In this document: in pieces, positions 16,994 to 27,304 of the stretch
How positions within the stretch are numbered: position 1 is the first letter of the stretch
How the letters are laid out: each line of letters starts with the position of its first letter
Source of the DNA: Paraclostridium dentum
Lineage (GTDB): Bacteria > Bacillota > Clostridia > Peptostreptococcales > Peptostreptococcaceae
Length of the DNA: 64,000 bases
Assembly: GCF_012922555.1 (NCBI RefSeq)
Contig: NZ_WIPK01000011.1
Coordinates: forward strand, 1 to 64,000
Direction: 5' to 3'
The notes under the pieces: generated by a model
The model's input: only the letters and a program-made list of their open reading frames with translations
What the model was told of the DNA's origin: nothing
The model's database searches: none
Translations under genes and position numbers: made by a program

Positions 16994-18901
16994 ATGTTGA
17001 AGAAATATGAGGATATAATTAACAGCTATAATATAAATTTATTTAAAGAGGGGAAACATTTTAGAAGTTATGAATTTATGGGAGCGCATAAAGTACAAAA
17101 GGGAAAAGAAAAAGGAGTTACTTTTACAGTATGGGCGCCAAATGCAAATCAAGTATATTTATCTGGAGAATTTAATGATTGGAATAAAACCTCCCATCCT
17201 ATGAAAAATTTAGATAAGAGTGGAATATGGAATATATTTATACCTAAAATGGATTTTAGGGATTTATATAAATTTAATGTTGTAGATAAAAACGGTAATA
17301 GTAAGTTAAAATCTGATCCTTTTGCATTTTATTCGCAAATGAGACCTGAAACAGCTTCAATTGTATTTGATATAGACAATTATTCTTGGAAGGATAAAAA
17401 GTGGATAGAAAAAAGAGAAAAGACAACATACAAGGATTTACCTATGAATATATATGAAGTTCACTTGGGATCATGGAAAAGAAAATGGGATGGAGAATTT
17501 TTTAGTTATGAAGAACTATATGAATTAATAGACTATGTATGTGAAATGGGATATACACATATAGAGATTTTACCAATAACAGAACATCCATTAGATGAAT
17601 CATGGGGTTATCAAACCATAGGATATTATAGTCCTACTAGTAGATATGGGGATTGTACTAGTTTAATGAAATTTATTGATAGATGCCATAAAAAAGATAT
17701 TGGAGTAATTCTAGATTTTGCATATAGTCATTTTTGTAAAGATGATCATGGATTATATAAATTTGATGGAACACCTCAATTTGAATATGAAGATAAGTTG
17801 AAAGCTGAAAATATTGGTTGGGGAACAGCTCATTTTGATTTAGGAAAACCTGAAGTGCAAAGTTTCTTAATATCTAATGCAATTTATTGGCTAGAAAAGT
17901 TTCATGTAGATGGTATTAGAATGGATGCGGTTGCAAGCATGCTTTACTTAGATTACGATATAGGTCCTTGGAAACCTAATAAATACGGTGGTAGAGAAAA
18001 TATAGAAGCTATTGAGTTTTTAAGAATGTTTAATGAAGTTATTCATAAGGAGATAAAAAATCCAATTATAGTTGCGGAAGAATCCACATCTTGGCCAATG
18101 GTATCGGGACCTTCGTACAAAGGTGGATTAGCATTTGATAGTAAGTGGAATATGGGATGGATGAATGACACGTTAAAATATATGGAAATGGATTCTATAT
18201 ATAGAAAGCATCATCATGAGTTAATAACTTTTTCCTTTATGTATGCTTTTTCTGAAAACTTTATACTTCCATTATCTCATGATGAAGTTGTGCATGGGAA
18301 AAAATCTCTTTTAGATAAAATGCCTGGAGATCCATGGCAAAAATTTGCAGGAGTAAGATTACTTTATGCTTATATGATGTTGCATCCAGGAAAAAAATTA
18401 TTATTTATGGGATGTGAATTTGCACAAGGATTAGAATGGAGATTTGCATATGGATTAGAATGGGAACTATTAATGAATGAACCACATAAATTAATGCAAA
18501 CGTATACACGAGATTTGAATTTACTATACAAAAATGAAAAAGCTATGTATGAAATAGATGAACATAACTCAGGATTTGATTTTATAGATCCTCATAATAT
18601 AGATCAAAGTGTAATTGTTATTATGAGAAAAGGTAAGAAGAAAGAAGATTTTATAATAGGAGTATTAAATTTCACACCAGTATTTCATCCTGAATATAGG
18701 ATAGGAGTGCCATATGAGGGTGTTTATGAAGAAGTTTTAAGTAGTGATGATAAAGAATATTGGGGATCAGGACAAACTATGAAGGGTATAGATTTAGAAT
18801 CAGAAAATATAGCATGGCATAATAAACAGTATTCTATAAATATAAAGGTTCCACCTATGGGAGCTACTTTTATAAAAGGTAAAAATATAAATATATTATA
18901 A
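16994..18901 (+). CDS. glgB: 1,4-alpha-glucan branching enzyme
   Basis: A cytosolic GH13 branching enzyme that introduces alpha-1,6 branches into glycogen, 635 aa. A CBM48 domain (FTVWAPNANQVYLSGEFNDW) comes first. The catalytic barrel follows, starting NIYEVHLGSWKR, with nucleophile D311 in GIRMDAVASM and the acid in VAEEST (E362/E363). The third region is PLSHDEVVHGKKS. An ATG 12 bases upstream lies within the ribosome site GGGGGA, so the ATG at 16994 is preferred. First gene of the glycogen operon. Confidence 0.95.
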   Translation: MLKKYEDIINSYNINLFKEGKHFRSYEFMGAHKVQKGKEKGVTFTVWAPNANQVYLSGEFNDWNKTSHPMKNLDKSGIWNIFIPKMDFRDLYKFNVVDKNGNSKLKSDPFAFYSQMRPETASIVFDIDNYSWKDKKWIEKREKTTYKDLPMNIYEVHLGSWKRKWDGEFFSYEELYELIDYVCEMGYTHIEILPITEHPLDESWGYQTIGYYSPTSRYGDCTSLMKFIDRCHKKDIGVILDFAYSHFCKDDHGLYKFDGTPQFEYEDKLKAENIGWGTAHFDLGKPEVQSFLISNAIYWLEKFHVDGIRMDAVASMLYLDYDIGPWKPNKYGGRENIEAIEFLRMFNEVIHKEIKNPIIVAEESTSWPMVSGPSYKGGLAFDSKWNMGWMNDTLKYMEMDSIYRKHHHELITFSFMYAFSENFILPLSHDEVVHGKKSLLDKMPGDPWQKFAGVRLLYAYMMLHPGKKLLFMGCEFAQGLEWRFAYGLEWELLMNEPHKLMQTYTRDLNLLYKNEKAMYEIDEHNSGFDFIDPHNIDQSVIVIMRKGKKKEDFIIGVLNFTPVFHPEYRIGVPYEGVYEEVLSSDDKEYWGSGQTMKGIDLESENIAWHNKQYSINIKVPPMGATFIKGKNINIL

Positions 18902-18937
18902 ATTTTATTAATTTAGTAGGGGGATTAGGAGTAAATT

Positions 18938-20065
18938 ATGAAAAAAGAAATGATAGCAATGATATTAGCAGGGGGACAAGGATCAAGATTAGGAGTGTTT
19001 ACTAAAAACATAGCAAAACCAGCAGTTTCATTTGGAGGTAAATATAGGATAATAGATTTTGTTTTGAGCAATTGCTCAAATTCAGGTATAGATACAGTTG
19101 GAGTATTAACGCAATATAGACCTTTATTATTAAATTCGCATATAGGGATAGGAAGTCACTGGGATTTAGATAGAAGAAATGGAGGATTATCAATACTTCA
19201 ACCATATATGAATGAAAAAGAAGGAAACTGGTATAAAGGTACAGCAGATGCTATATACCAAAATATGAATTATATAGATAGCTATGATCCAGAATATGTT
19301 TTAGTTTTATCGGGAGATCATATTTATAAAATGGACTATAGCGATATGTTAGAAGAACATAAATCAAAAAATGCAGATGTAACAATTGCGGTAATGGAAG
19401 TTGACTGGGATGAAGCTAGTAGATTTGGAATAATGAATGCAAATGAAGATGGAAGTATATATGAATTTGAAGAAAAACCTGAAAATCCTAAGAGTAATTT
19501 AGCATCAATGGGAATTTACATATTCAACTGGGCAAAGATGAAAAGCTATTTTAAATCAGAAAAAGAGTACGTAGACTTTGGTAAAAATTTAATTCCTAAA
19601 ATGTTAGATGATAAAGCTAGTATGTATGCATATGAATTTAATGGATACTGGAGAGATGTAGGAACTATAGAAAGTTTGTGGCAAGCAAATATGGATTTAA
19701 TTAATCCGGGTAATGGGTTTAATTTAAACGATTCTAATTGGAGAATTTATACAGACACAATGGCTATGCCTCCACAATACCTAGGAAAAAATTCTAATGT
19801 AAAACAATCTATTGTTGTAGATGGATGCAGAGTTTTTGGAACTGTTGAAAATTCAGTTGTATCTCATGGAGTTAGTATAGGAGAGGGAAGTATAGTGAAA
19901 GATTCAGTAATAATGTCAAATGCAAAAATAGGTAAAAATGTGATCATAGAAAAGGCTATGATAGGAGAAGGTGCGGTAATAGAGGACGATTGTAAGATTT
20001 CTAGTGATGACGATAGTATAAGTATAGTATCTGAATTTGATGTTGTTTCTATGGAATTAGTATAG
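18938..20065 (+). CDS. glgC: Glucose-1-phosphate adenylyltransferase, catalytic subunit
   Basis: Makes ADP-glucose from glucose-1-phosphate and ATP, the committed step of bacterial glycogen synthesis; 375 aa. The nucleotidyltransferase signature is [23 protein letters not shown] (residues ~9-31), followed by [10 protein letters not shown] and [12 protein letters not shown] left-handed beta-helix with hexapeptide-like repeats fills the C-terminus. It keeps the Gly-rich loop and the catalytic Asp that GlgD lacks. The ribosome site is GGGGGATTAGGAG. Confidence 0.95.
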   Translation: MKKEMIAMILAGGQGSRLGVFTKNIAKPAVSFGGKYRIIDFVLSNCSNSGIDTVGVLTQYRPLLLNSHIGIGSHWDLDRRNGGLSILQPYMNEKEGNWYKGTADAIYQNMNYIDSYDPEYVLVLSGDHIYKMDYSDMLEEHKSKNADVTIAVMEVDWDEASRFGIMNANEDGSIYEFEEKPENPKSNLASMGIYIFNWAKMKSYFKSEKEYVDFGKNLIPKMLDDKASMYAYEFNGYWRDVGTIESLWQANMDLINPGNGFNLNDSNWRIYTDTMAMPPQYLGKNSNVKQSIVVDGCRVFGTVENSVVSHGVSIGEGSIVKDSVIMSNAKIGKNVIIEKAMIGEGAVIEDDCKISSDDDSISIVSEFDVVSMELV

Positions 20066-20077
20066 GGGGATTAAAAA

Positions 20078-21205
20078 ATGAATAAAGAGTGTATGGGAAT
20101 AATTAATTTAAATAGAAAAGGTGATAACTTAAAAGAACTAAGTGATTCAAGGGTAGTAGCATCAATACCTATAGGAGGAAGATATAGAATAATAGATTTT
20201 GCTCTTTCTAATATGGTTAATGCAGGTATGAAAAATATAGGTATTTTTTCAGACCAAAAATATAGATCTTTGACAGATCATTTAGGAAATGGTAGCCATT
20301 GGGATTTATCAGCAAAGAATGATGGATTATTTGTATTTAGTCCTGAAAATACTAAAAAACAAATTTGTAGAGCAATAAAAAAAGGAGACGTTCATAATGT
20401 TTTTTCTAATATAGACTATATAGAAAAAAGTAAGCAAGAATATGTACTTATATCTCCTAGTTATATGATTTGCAATATAGATTATAAAAAAGCACTAAAC
20501 TATCATAAGTTGTCAGGCAACAACATAACTGTTATTTATAAAACTATAGATAATGCAGATGAAGATTTTTTAGGAACTACAAAATTAAATATAAATGATA
20601 AAAATCAAATTACTAGCATGGGAATAAATATAGGAAGAGAAAAGAACGCAGATATATCGATGGATATGTATATCATGAAAAAAAGCTTATTTATAGATAT
20701 GATATATGATGCAGTATCACGAGGTGAATATGCACATATAGAAGATTGTATAAATGAAAATACAGAAGAGATAAGAATAGGAGCATATGAATATAAAGGA
20801 TATTTAAAATGTATAAATTCTACTAAAAACTATTTTGAAGCTAATAAAGACTTATTAGATGTAGATGTAGCAAATGAATTATTTTATTCAGATAGAAAGA
20901 TATATACAAAAGAAAAAAATGAGCAGCCTACACTGTACACAGAAACATCTAATGTGAAAAATTCATTTGTAGCTACGGGTTGTGTAATAGAAGGAGAAGT
21001 TCAAGATAGTATTATATTTAGAAAAGTTCATGTAAAAAAAGGAGCAGTTATAAAAAATTCTGTAGTTATGCAAAGTGGAAATATACAAGAAAATGTGAAA
21101 CTAGATAATGTAATACTAGATAAAAATGTATTTATATCAAAAGATAAAGAATTAAAAGGAGATATTAAACTACCATTAGTAGTAGAAAAAAATGTGATTT
21201 TATAG
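20078..21205 (+). CDS. glgD: GlgD, regulatory paralogue of ADP-glucose pyrophosphorylase
   Basis: A 375-aa paralogue of GlgC. The Gly-rich nucleotide loop is degenerate (IINLNRKGDNLKEL replaces LAGGQGSRL), and the [10 protein letters not shown] segment is changed to SPSYMICNIDY, so it is probably non-catalytic. In Firmicutes GlgD pairs with GlgC and raises its activity. It lies 12 bases after glgC, as in other clostridial operons. The C-terminal beta-helix is retained (SIIFRKVHVKKGAVIKNSVVM). Confidence 0.92.
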   Translation: MNKECMGIINLNRKGDNLKELSDSRVVASIPIGGRYRIIDFALSNMVNAGMKNIGIFSDQKYRSLTDHLGNGSHWDLSAKNDGLFVFSPENTKKQICRAIKKGDVHNVFSNIDYIEKSKQEYVLISPSYMICNIDYKKALNYHKLSGNNITVIYKTIDNADEDFLGTTKLNINDKNQITSMGINIGREKNADISMDMYIMKKSLFIDMIYDAVSRGEYAHIEDCINENTEEIRIGAYEYKGYLKCINSTKNYFEANKDLLDVDVANELFYSDRKIYTKEKNEQPTLYTETSNVKNSFVATGCVIEGEVQDSIIFRKVHVKKGAVIKNSVVMQSGNIQENVKLDNVILDKNVFISKDKELKGDIKLPLVVEKNVIL

Positions 21206-21218
21206 AGGGGGATAAGTT

Positions 21219-22676
21219 TTGAGAGTTCTTTTTGTAACGGCAGAGTGTTGGCCTTTTGTAAAGACTGGGGGATTGGGAGATGTTTCTTATGCACTTCCAA
21301 AGGCTTTAAAAAGAGAAGGAGTTGATATAAGGGTTATAATGCCCAAGTATGTCAATATTCCTAAATATTTAAAAGATCAAATGAAAACAGTAGCAGTATT
21401 CAATGTAAACGTAGCATGGAGAAATCAATATTGTGGATTAATGGAACTAGATCTAGATGGAGTTAAATTTTACTTTATAGATAATGAATTCTACTTCAAA
21501 AGAGATGGAGAATATGCATATTTATATGGATATGACGATGATGTAGAAAGATTTACTTTCTTTAGTAATGCGGTACTAGAATCTTTAAAAAGAATAGATT
21601 TTTTCCCAGATGTAATAAATTTAAATGATTGGCACACTGGTATGATACCTTTATTTTTAAAAGAAAATTATAGTCAAGATGAAAGATATTCTGAAATAAA
21701 AACTATATATACTATACACAACCTTCAATACCAAGGTGTATTTTCAAATAAAAATATAGAAGATGTATTATCTATACCAAGACATTATTTAGATGATGGG
21801 AATATAGAGTATTACGGTGGTATCAACTTTATGAAATCCGGAATAGTATATTCAGATAAAGTAAGCACAGTAAGTCCTACTTACGCTAATGAAATACAAA
21901 CAAAGTTTTATGGAGAAAGCTTAGATGGATTAATCAAATCTAACTCACATAAGTTAAAGGGAATTGTAAATGGAATTGATTATGAAATAAATAACCCTGA
22001 GACAGATAAAAATATAGTATGCAATTATAATATAAATTCAATAGGTGATAAAGTTAAAAATAAATTAGAATTACAAAAAATTCTTGGATTAGAAGTTAAT
22101 CCAGATATTCCTATGATAGGCATAGTTTCTAGACTGGTATCTCAAAAAGGATTGGACTTAATATCATATATGATGCCAGAAATAGTAGGAGAAAATTTAC
22201 AATTAGTAGTTTTAGGTACTGGAGAAGAACAATATCAATCTATGTTAAATTACTATTCAGGTAAATATCCAAATAAAGTAGTGGCTATATTAACATTTGA
22301 TGCTGCACTTGCGCAACAAATTTATGCATCATCAGATATGTTTTTAATGCCATCTTTATTTGAGCCGTGTGGAATTGGGCAGATGATAGCAATGAGATAT
22401 GGATCTATACCTATAGTAAGAGAAACAGGAGGATTAAAAGATACTGTAAAACCTTTCAATAAATATACAGGAGAAGGAAATGGATTTAGTTTTGCAAATT
22501 ACAATGCACATGAAATGTTTTACTGTATTAAAAGCGCAATAGATACTTATAAAAATGATAAAAGTGCATGGTTAAAAATAGTTAAAAGTGCTATGAGTAC
22601 TGATAGTAGTTGGGCTAAGTCCGCAAATGAATATATAAAAACGTATAATGAAATAGTTTGGCAAAGGAGTTGGTAA
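21219..22676 (+). CDS. glgA: Glycogen synthase (ADP-glucose)
   Basis: A GT5 glycosyltransferase of 485 aa that elongates alpha-1,4-glucan from ADP-glucose. The N-terminal KTGGLGDV motif (15-22) binds ADP-glucose. Further marks are NDWHTGMIP, TIHNLQYQG and the C-terminal PSLFEPCGIGQMIAMRYGSIP block with the catalytic Glu. The start is TTG at 21219 behind GAGGGGGATAAG. The gene ends two bases before the likely glgP start, so the pair is translationally coupled. Confidence 0.95.
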   Translation: MRVLFVTAECWPFVKTGGLGDVSYALPKALKREGVDIRVIMPKYVNIPKYLKDQMKTVAVFNVNVAWRNQYCGLMELDLDGVKFYFIDNEFYFKRDGEYAYLYGYDDDVERFTFFSNAVLESLKRIDFFPDVINLNDWHTGMIPLFLKENYSQDERYSEIKTIYTIHNLQYQGVFSNKNIEDVLSIPRHYLDDGNIEYYGGINFMKSGIVYSDKVSTVSPTYANEIQTKFYGESLDGLIKSNSHKLKGIVNGIDYEINNPETDKNIVCNYNINSIGDKVKNKLELQKILGLEVNPDIPMIGIVSRLVSQKGLDLISYMMPEIVGENLQLVVLGTGEEQYQSMLNYYSGKYPNKVVAILTFDAALAQQIYASSDMFLMPSLFEPCGIGQMIAMRYGSIPIVRETGGLKDTVKPFNKYTGEGNGFSFANYNAHEMFYCIKSAIDTYKNDKSAWLKIVKSAMSTDSSWAKSANEYIKTYNEIVWQRSW

Positions 22677-22678
22677 TA

Positions 22679-25099
22679 TTGACTCTCATAAATAGGGAGG
22701 AATTTAAGCTAGAATTTAAAAATCAAATGGATTTTTTATATAAACAAAGTATTGAAGAAGCTAACAATGAGCAGTTACTAAATACATTAGTAACTGTTCT
22801 TAAATCTAAAATAGCAAATACATGGAAAGAAAATAGATTAAAAGAGGAAAAGGAAGTTTACTATTTTTGCATAGAGTTTTTATTAGGAAGACAACTACAG
22901 TCAAATCTTTTAAACTTAGGAGTAATGGAGGAAGTAAGAGCTATATTAGCTACTATGAACATAAATCTGGATGATTTAATAGATGCAGAATCTGACCCTG
23001 CATTAGGAAATGGTGGATTAGGTAGATTGGCTGCATGCTTTCTAGATTCGATGGCATCTACTAAAATAAGTGGGCATGGTTATGGTATTAGATATGAATA
23101 TGGATTGTTTGAACAAAAGTTTGTAAATGGTCACCAAGTTGAGGTCCCTGATAATTGGCTAAAAGAAGAATCCTATATTTGGGAAACTGTAAGACCAAAT
23201 AAAGCGGTTATCGTTAAATTTGGAGGAGAAGTAGAACTTGTAAGTAATAATGGAAAGCTAAAGGCTATTCATAAAAATTATATACCTGTAATGGCTCTAC
23301 CTTATGATATACCTATTATAGGGTATGAAAATAAGTATATAAATACATTGAGGCTATTTAAATCAGATATACCTAGAAAAGATTTTGAACCAATATTAAA
23401 AGATTCAAAAAACAGCTATGGTAGCTATCATGATGCACTCCAATATAGATATTACGTAGACGAGATATCACAAGTATTATATCCAAATGATTCTAATGAT
23501 GCAGGCAAAATGCTAAGATTAAAACAGGAGTATTTTTTAGTTAGTGCAGGATTGCAGGATATATTAAGAAAGTGTAAAAAAAATAAAATCAATATTAATA
23601 CGTTAAATAAAAAAATAGCTATTCATATAAATGATACTCATCCATCATTATGTATACCTGAATTAATGAGAATACTTATGGATGAAGAAGCTCTTGGATG
23701 GGATGAAGCTTGGGAAATTACAAAAAAATGCACTTCATATACGAATCACACCATAATGACAGAAGCCATGGAAAAATGGCAAATATCAATGATAAAAGAA
23801 TTACTTCCAAGAATTTATATGATTATAGAAGAAATAAATAAAAGATATTTAAATAAGTTAAAAACTAAATATTCAAATGACAGTGAAAAAATAAATAAGA
23901 TGGCTATTATTTATAATAATAATGTAAATATGGCTAATTTAAGTATAGTTGGAAGTAGCAGTGTAAATGGAGTTGCAGACCTTCATACTAAAATTTTGAA
24001 AAAAGAAGTATTGAAAGAATTTTATGAGGATGAGCCATATAAATTTAATAACAAAACAAATGGAATTGCTCATAGAAGATGGCTAATTTTATCAAACCCT
24101 CAGTTATCTAGTTTAATAACTAGTCTTATAGGTAGCGACTGGGAAAAGGACACTATGAAACTAAAGCAACTTGAAAAATATAAGAATGAAAAAAATGTAT
24201 TACAGGAACTAGAAAAAATAAAATATAACAATAAGATAAACTTATCAAAAATTATAAAAGAAAGAAATAATATATCAATAGATCCAAATTCTATATTTGA
24301 TATACAAATAAAAAGGCTACATGCATACAAACGACAACTTATGAATGCACTTCACATACTTCATTTATATCATGAATTATTAGATAATCCAAACCTAGAC
24401 ATAAAGCCAAGAACATTTATATTTGGAGCAAAGGCTGCTCCTGGATACTACTTTGCCAAATGCGTTATTAAATTTATAAATGAATTAGCTCAAAAAATTA
24501 ATAATGATAAAAGAGTTAATGAAAAATTAAAAGTAGTATTTATAGAAAATTACGGGGTTTCATTAGCAGAAAAAATAATACCAGCTGCAAATGTAAGTGA
24601 ACAAATATCAACAACTACAAAGGAAGCTTCAGGAACTAGTAATATGAAATTTATGATGAATGGAGCTATAACTTTAGCTACTTTAGATGGAGCAAATATA
24701 GAAATACATGAACAAGTAGGCGATGAAAACATAATAATTTTTGGGTTATCAGCAAATCAGGTGCTAGAATACAATAAGTTTGGAGGATATTCAGCAGCAG
24801 ATATTTATTCTAATAATTTCTATATAAAGAGGGTTGTAGATGATTTAGTTAATGGATTCATACCAAATATAGGTGAAGAAGGTAGAGAAATATATAATTC
24901 TTTAATAACATATAATGATGAATTTTTTGTATTAAGAGACTTTGAGAACTATATAGAAGCACAGAAAAAAATAAATAATTTATATAAAGATAGATATAAG
25001 TGGAATGAAATTTCTTTAACAAATATAGCAAATTCAGGAATATTTTCAAGTGATAGAACTATAAATGAATATGCTAAGGATATATGGTATAAAAAATAA
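22679..25099 (+). CDS. glgP: Glycogen/maltodextrin phosphorylase
   Basis: A GT35 phosphorylase of about 806 aa that releases glucose-1-phosphate from glycogen ends, using pyridoxal phosphate. The PLP-binding lysine is K657 in GTSNMKFMMNGA. DPALGNGGLGRLAACF and IHINDTHPSL are family blocks. The TTG at 22679 is preferred because AAAGGAG lies nine bases before it. A TTG 21 bases upstream is in frame but lacks a ribosome site. Synthesis and breakdown genes share one operon, which suggests joint control of storage and use. Confidence 0.95.
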   Translation: MTLINREEFKLEFKNQMDFLYKQSIEEANNEQLLNTLVTVLKSKIANTWKENRLKEEKEVYYFCIEFLLGRQLQSNLLNLGVMEEVRAILATMNINLDDLIDAESDPALGNGGLGRLAACFLDSMASTKISGHGYGIRYEYGLFEQKFVNGHQVEVPDNWLKEESYIWETVRPNKAVIVKFGGEVELVSNNGKLKAIHKNYIPVMALPYDIPIIGYENKYINTLRLFKSDIPRKDFEPILKDSKNSYGSYHDALQYRYYVDEISQVLYPNDSNDAGKMLRLKQEYFLVSAGLQDILRKCKKNKININTLNKKIAIHINDTHPSLCIPELMRILMDEEALGWDEAWEITKKCTSYTNHTIMTEAMEKWQISMIKELLPRIYMIIEEINKRYLNKLKTKYSNDSEKINKMAIIYNNNVNMANLSIVGSSSVNGVADLHTKILKKEVLKEFYEDEPYKFNNKTNGIAHRRWLILSNPQLSSLITSLIGSDWEKDTMKLKQLEKYKNEKNVLQELEKIKYNNKINLSKIIKERNNISIDPNSIFDIQIKRLHAYKRQLMNALHILHLYHELLDNPNLDIKPRTFIFGAKAAPGYYFAKCVIKFINELAQKINNDKRVNEKLKVVFIENYGVSLAEKIIPAANVSEQISTTTKEASGTSNMKFMMNGAITLATLDGANIEIHEQVGDENIIIFGLSANQVLEYNKFGGYSAADIYSNNFYIKRVVDDLVNGFIPNIGEEGREIYNSLITYNDEFFVLRDFENYIEAQKKINNLYKDRYKWNEISLTNIANSGIFSSDRTINEYAKDIWYKK

Positions 25100-25131
25100 A
25101 CAGTTCAAAAGATAAAAGGTGGGAGATCAAA

Positions 25132-26970
25132 ATGAGTATAACATATAATTCTTGGTTAGAAAGTTATAAAAAGCCTTTCGGAGCTTTGGAATTAGGAGAA
25201 AAATTAAGTTTAAGTGTAAAAGCTACAGAAAATGTAAAAGAAGTATATTTAATTATAGAAAGAGATGGAAAAAATTTAGAAGAAATAAAAATGACAAAAG
25301 CATCCGATTGTATGTTTAACATATATAAATATGAATTTCAACAAGCAGATGTTTATTTTTACTTTTTTAAAACGATAGAAAGTATAAATGGAAATAACGA
25401 ATTAAAGTACTATGGTAAGAGTAAAAGAAATGGTATATGCGAAGAAAATTTTGATATTGATAGTTTAAGTAAGTATCAAATTACAGTTAGTAAGAATACT
25501 AAATCTCCAGATTGGTTTAAAGAGGGAGTTTTATACCATATATTTGTAGATAGATTTAATAAAAGTGGTAAAATAAATAACCCTAAAAAGAATAGTTTTG
25601 TATATGCAAATTGGGAAGATACTCCTATGTATATAAAAAATAGTGAAAATGAAATATTTAGATGGGATTTTCATGGAGGAAATCTAAAAGGAATAATAAG
25701 TAAATTAAGTTATTTAAAAAATTTAGGGGTTAGCATAATATACTTAAGCCCTATATTTGAATCACAGAGTAACCACAAGTATGACACAGGAGACTATAAA
25801 AATATTGATCCGATGTTTGGAAATGAAGAAATATTTAAAGAGTTAATAAGTGAAGCAAATAAAAAGGGAATAAATATTATATTAGATGGTGTATTTAGTC
25901 ATACAGGAGATGATAGCGTATATTTTAATAAGTATGGAAATTATGATTCTGTAGGCGCATATCAATCACAAGATTCACCGTATATTTCTTGGTACAAATT
26001 TGAAAACTATCCGCAAAAATATGATTGTTGGTGGGGGGTTAAATCTTTACCAAATGTAAACGAAACTGAAACTTCATATATTGACTATATTATAAAAGGT
26101 GATAACAGTGTAATAAAAAAATGGATGGGATATGGAGTTAAAGGATGGAGACTTGATGTAGCTGATGAATTACCTTCTAAATTTATAGAGGAGTTAAAGA
26201 ATGAGACTTTAAAACTAGATAAAGAATCTATTCTTATAGGTGAAGTTTGGGAAGATGCATCTAATAAAATTAGTTATGATGAAAGAAGAAAATATCTTTT
26301 AGGTGACCAACTAAATGGGGTTACAGGGTATGTGTTTAAGAATATATTTGTAGATTTTTTAAATTATAAAATTGATTCAAATGATGTATACAATAGCCTT
26401 ATGACTATAAAAGAAAATTATCCAAAAGAATCTTTTAAATCTAATTTAAATATATTAGGTACGCATGATACAAGAAGAATACTTACAGAATTAAATGAAG
26501 ATAAAGAACTTCTTAAATTAGCGGTTGCTATACAAATGACTTTTGAAGGAGTGCCATATATATATTATGGTGATGAAGCAGGACTTTTAGGTGAAACAGA
26601 TCCAGATAATAGAAGAACTTATCCATGGAAAAATGAAGATAAAGAAATTTTGAATTTCTATAAAAATATTATTAAGGATAGAAATAAAAATAAAGTGTTA
26701 ACTTGTGGAGAGACTAAATTTTTAGAATTAGAAAATCCTAATGTATTTGGTTATGTAAGATATATTGAAGGTATAAATGATGATAATATTTTAGTTTTAG
26801 TAAATAGGTCAGAACGAGAAGAAGTTATAAAAATAGATATGAAAGAATGTCTTAATAGTAAATATACAAATCTAGTTGATGGGCTTATCCAGGTAAATTA
26901 TGATAATGTTGAATTTAAACTAGAGCCTAAATCACATAAGTTAGTTAAATTAGAAAAAGCTAATAATTAA
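25132..26970 (+). CDS. GH13 alpha-glucan hydrolase (pullulanase/cyclomaltodextrinase type)
   Basis: A 612-aa alpha-amylase superfamily enzyme with no signal peptide, so cytosolic. A short N-terminal beta domain (to ~120) precedes the barrel, which begins FKEGVLYHIFVDRFN. Catalytic residues read as D342 (GWRLDVADE), E371 (IGEVWED) and D446 (LGTHDTRR). The layout resembles clostridial amylopullulanase and neopullulanase-like enzymes. Last in the glycogen operon, where no glgX gene is present, it is a likely debranching or limit-dextrin enzyme. That role is inferred from position. A terminator follows. Confidence 0.88.
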   Translation: MSITYNSWLESYKKPFGALELGEKLSLSVKATENVKEVYLIIERDGKNLEEIKMTKASDCMFNIYKYEFQQADVYFYFFKTIESINGNNELKYYGKSKRNGICEENFDIDSLSKYQITVSKNTKSPDWFKEGVLYHIFVDRFNKSGKINNPKKNSFVYANWEDTPMYIKNSENEIFRWDFHGGNLKGIISKLSYLKNLGVSIIYLSPIFESQSNHKYDTGDYKNIDPMFGNEEIFKELISEANKKGINIILDGVFSHTGDDSVYFNKYGNYDSVGAYQSQDSPYISWYKFENYPQKYDCWWGVKSLPNVNETETSYIDYIIKGDNSVIKKWMGYGVKGWRLDVADELPSKFIEELKNETLKLDKESILIGEVWEDASNKISYDERRKYLLGDQLNGVTGYVFKNIFVDFLNYKIDSNDVYNSLMTIKENYPKESFKSNLNILGTHDTRRILTELNEDKELLKLAVAIQMTFEGVPYIYYGDEAGLLGETDPDNRRTYPWKNEDKEILNFYKNIIKDRNKNKVLTCGETKFLELENPNVFGYVRYIEGINDDNILVLVNRSEREEVIKIDMKECLNSKYTNLVDGLIQVNYDNVEFKLEPKSHKLVKLEKANN

Positions 26971-26973
26971 TCT

Positions 26974-27012
26974 AAATCACAATAAAGAAAATTTCTTTAT
27001 TGTGATTTTTTA
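26974..27012 (+). terminator. Terminator of the glycogen operon
   Basis: AATCACAATAAAGAAA pairs with TTTCTTTATTGTGATT, followed by TTTTT, just after the GH13 stop. Confidence 0.88.
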
Positions 27013-27020
27013 GTTGGTTA

Positions 27021-27122
27021 TATGAGTGTGCTAGATATAAATATATAAATTTTACTCCCAAAGCAAAGAGATGCTTTAAAGGTCGTTAAAACTTATATAT
27101 TTATATCTTGATAGGGCATCAT
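27021..27122 (+). repeat. Family A intergenic hairpin, copy A4
   Basis: A perfect inner 15-bp stem (27034-27048 with 27093-27107) carries the family ends ATAAATTTT/AAAACTTAT. The core is TACTCCCAAAGC...GATGCTTTAAAGGTCGT. The outer arms (ATGAGTG... and ...GGCATCAT) are shorter and less perfect than in the other copies. It lies between two terminators, downstream of the glycogen operon. Confidence 0.78.
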
Positions 27123-27149
27123 AAAATCACTAGTAAAATATGAATAATA

Positions 27150-27196
27150 AAAGAGGTACTATTATAAAATTATTTTATAATAGTACCTTTTTATTT
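27150..27196. terminator. Bidirectional terminator
   Basis: A perfect 14-bp stem (27154-27167 with 27175-27188) has A-rich and T-rich flanks, so it can work in both directions. It separates the glycogen operon from the convergent MATE gene. Confidence 0.8.
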
Positions 27197-27209
27197 ACTT
27201 AAAAATATC

Positions 27210-27298
27210 GAAGTTGGAAAATATTATTGTTGAAGTAGCGTTAAAGGCTACGTTTTATCGGTCTTTCAGCGAATGAAACAATGATATTTTCCAATGAG
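27210..27298 (-). repeat. Family B intergenic hairpin, copy B4 (reverse orientation)
   Basis: Arms 27214-27231 and 27277-27294 are complementary over 18 bases with one G-U pair. On the minus strand the core reads TTCGCTGAAAGACC...GCCTTTAACGCTACTTCA, matching the plus-strand family B copies at 44703, 45475 and 55590. It sits right behind the MATE gene, in that gene's reading direction. Confidence 0.75.
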
Positions 27299-27304
27299 CA
27301 CTAC

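Noticed and set aside
20078-21205. The second ADP-glucose pyrophosphorylase as a degraded pseudogene
   Set aside because: It is full length and matches GlgD, a known non-catalytic partner of GlgC in Firmicutes.
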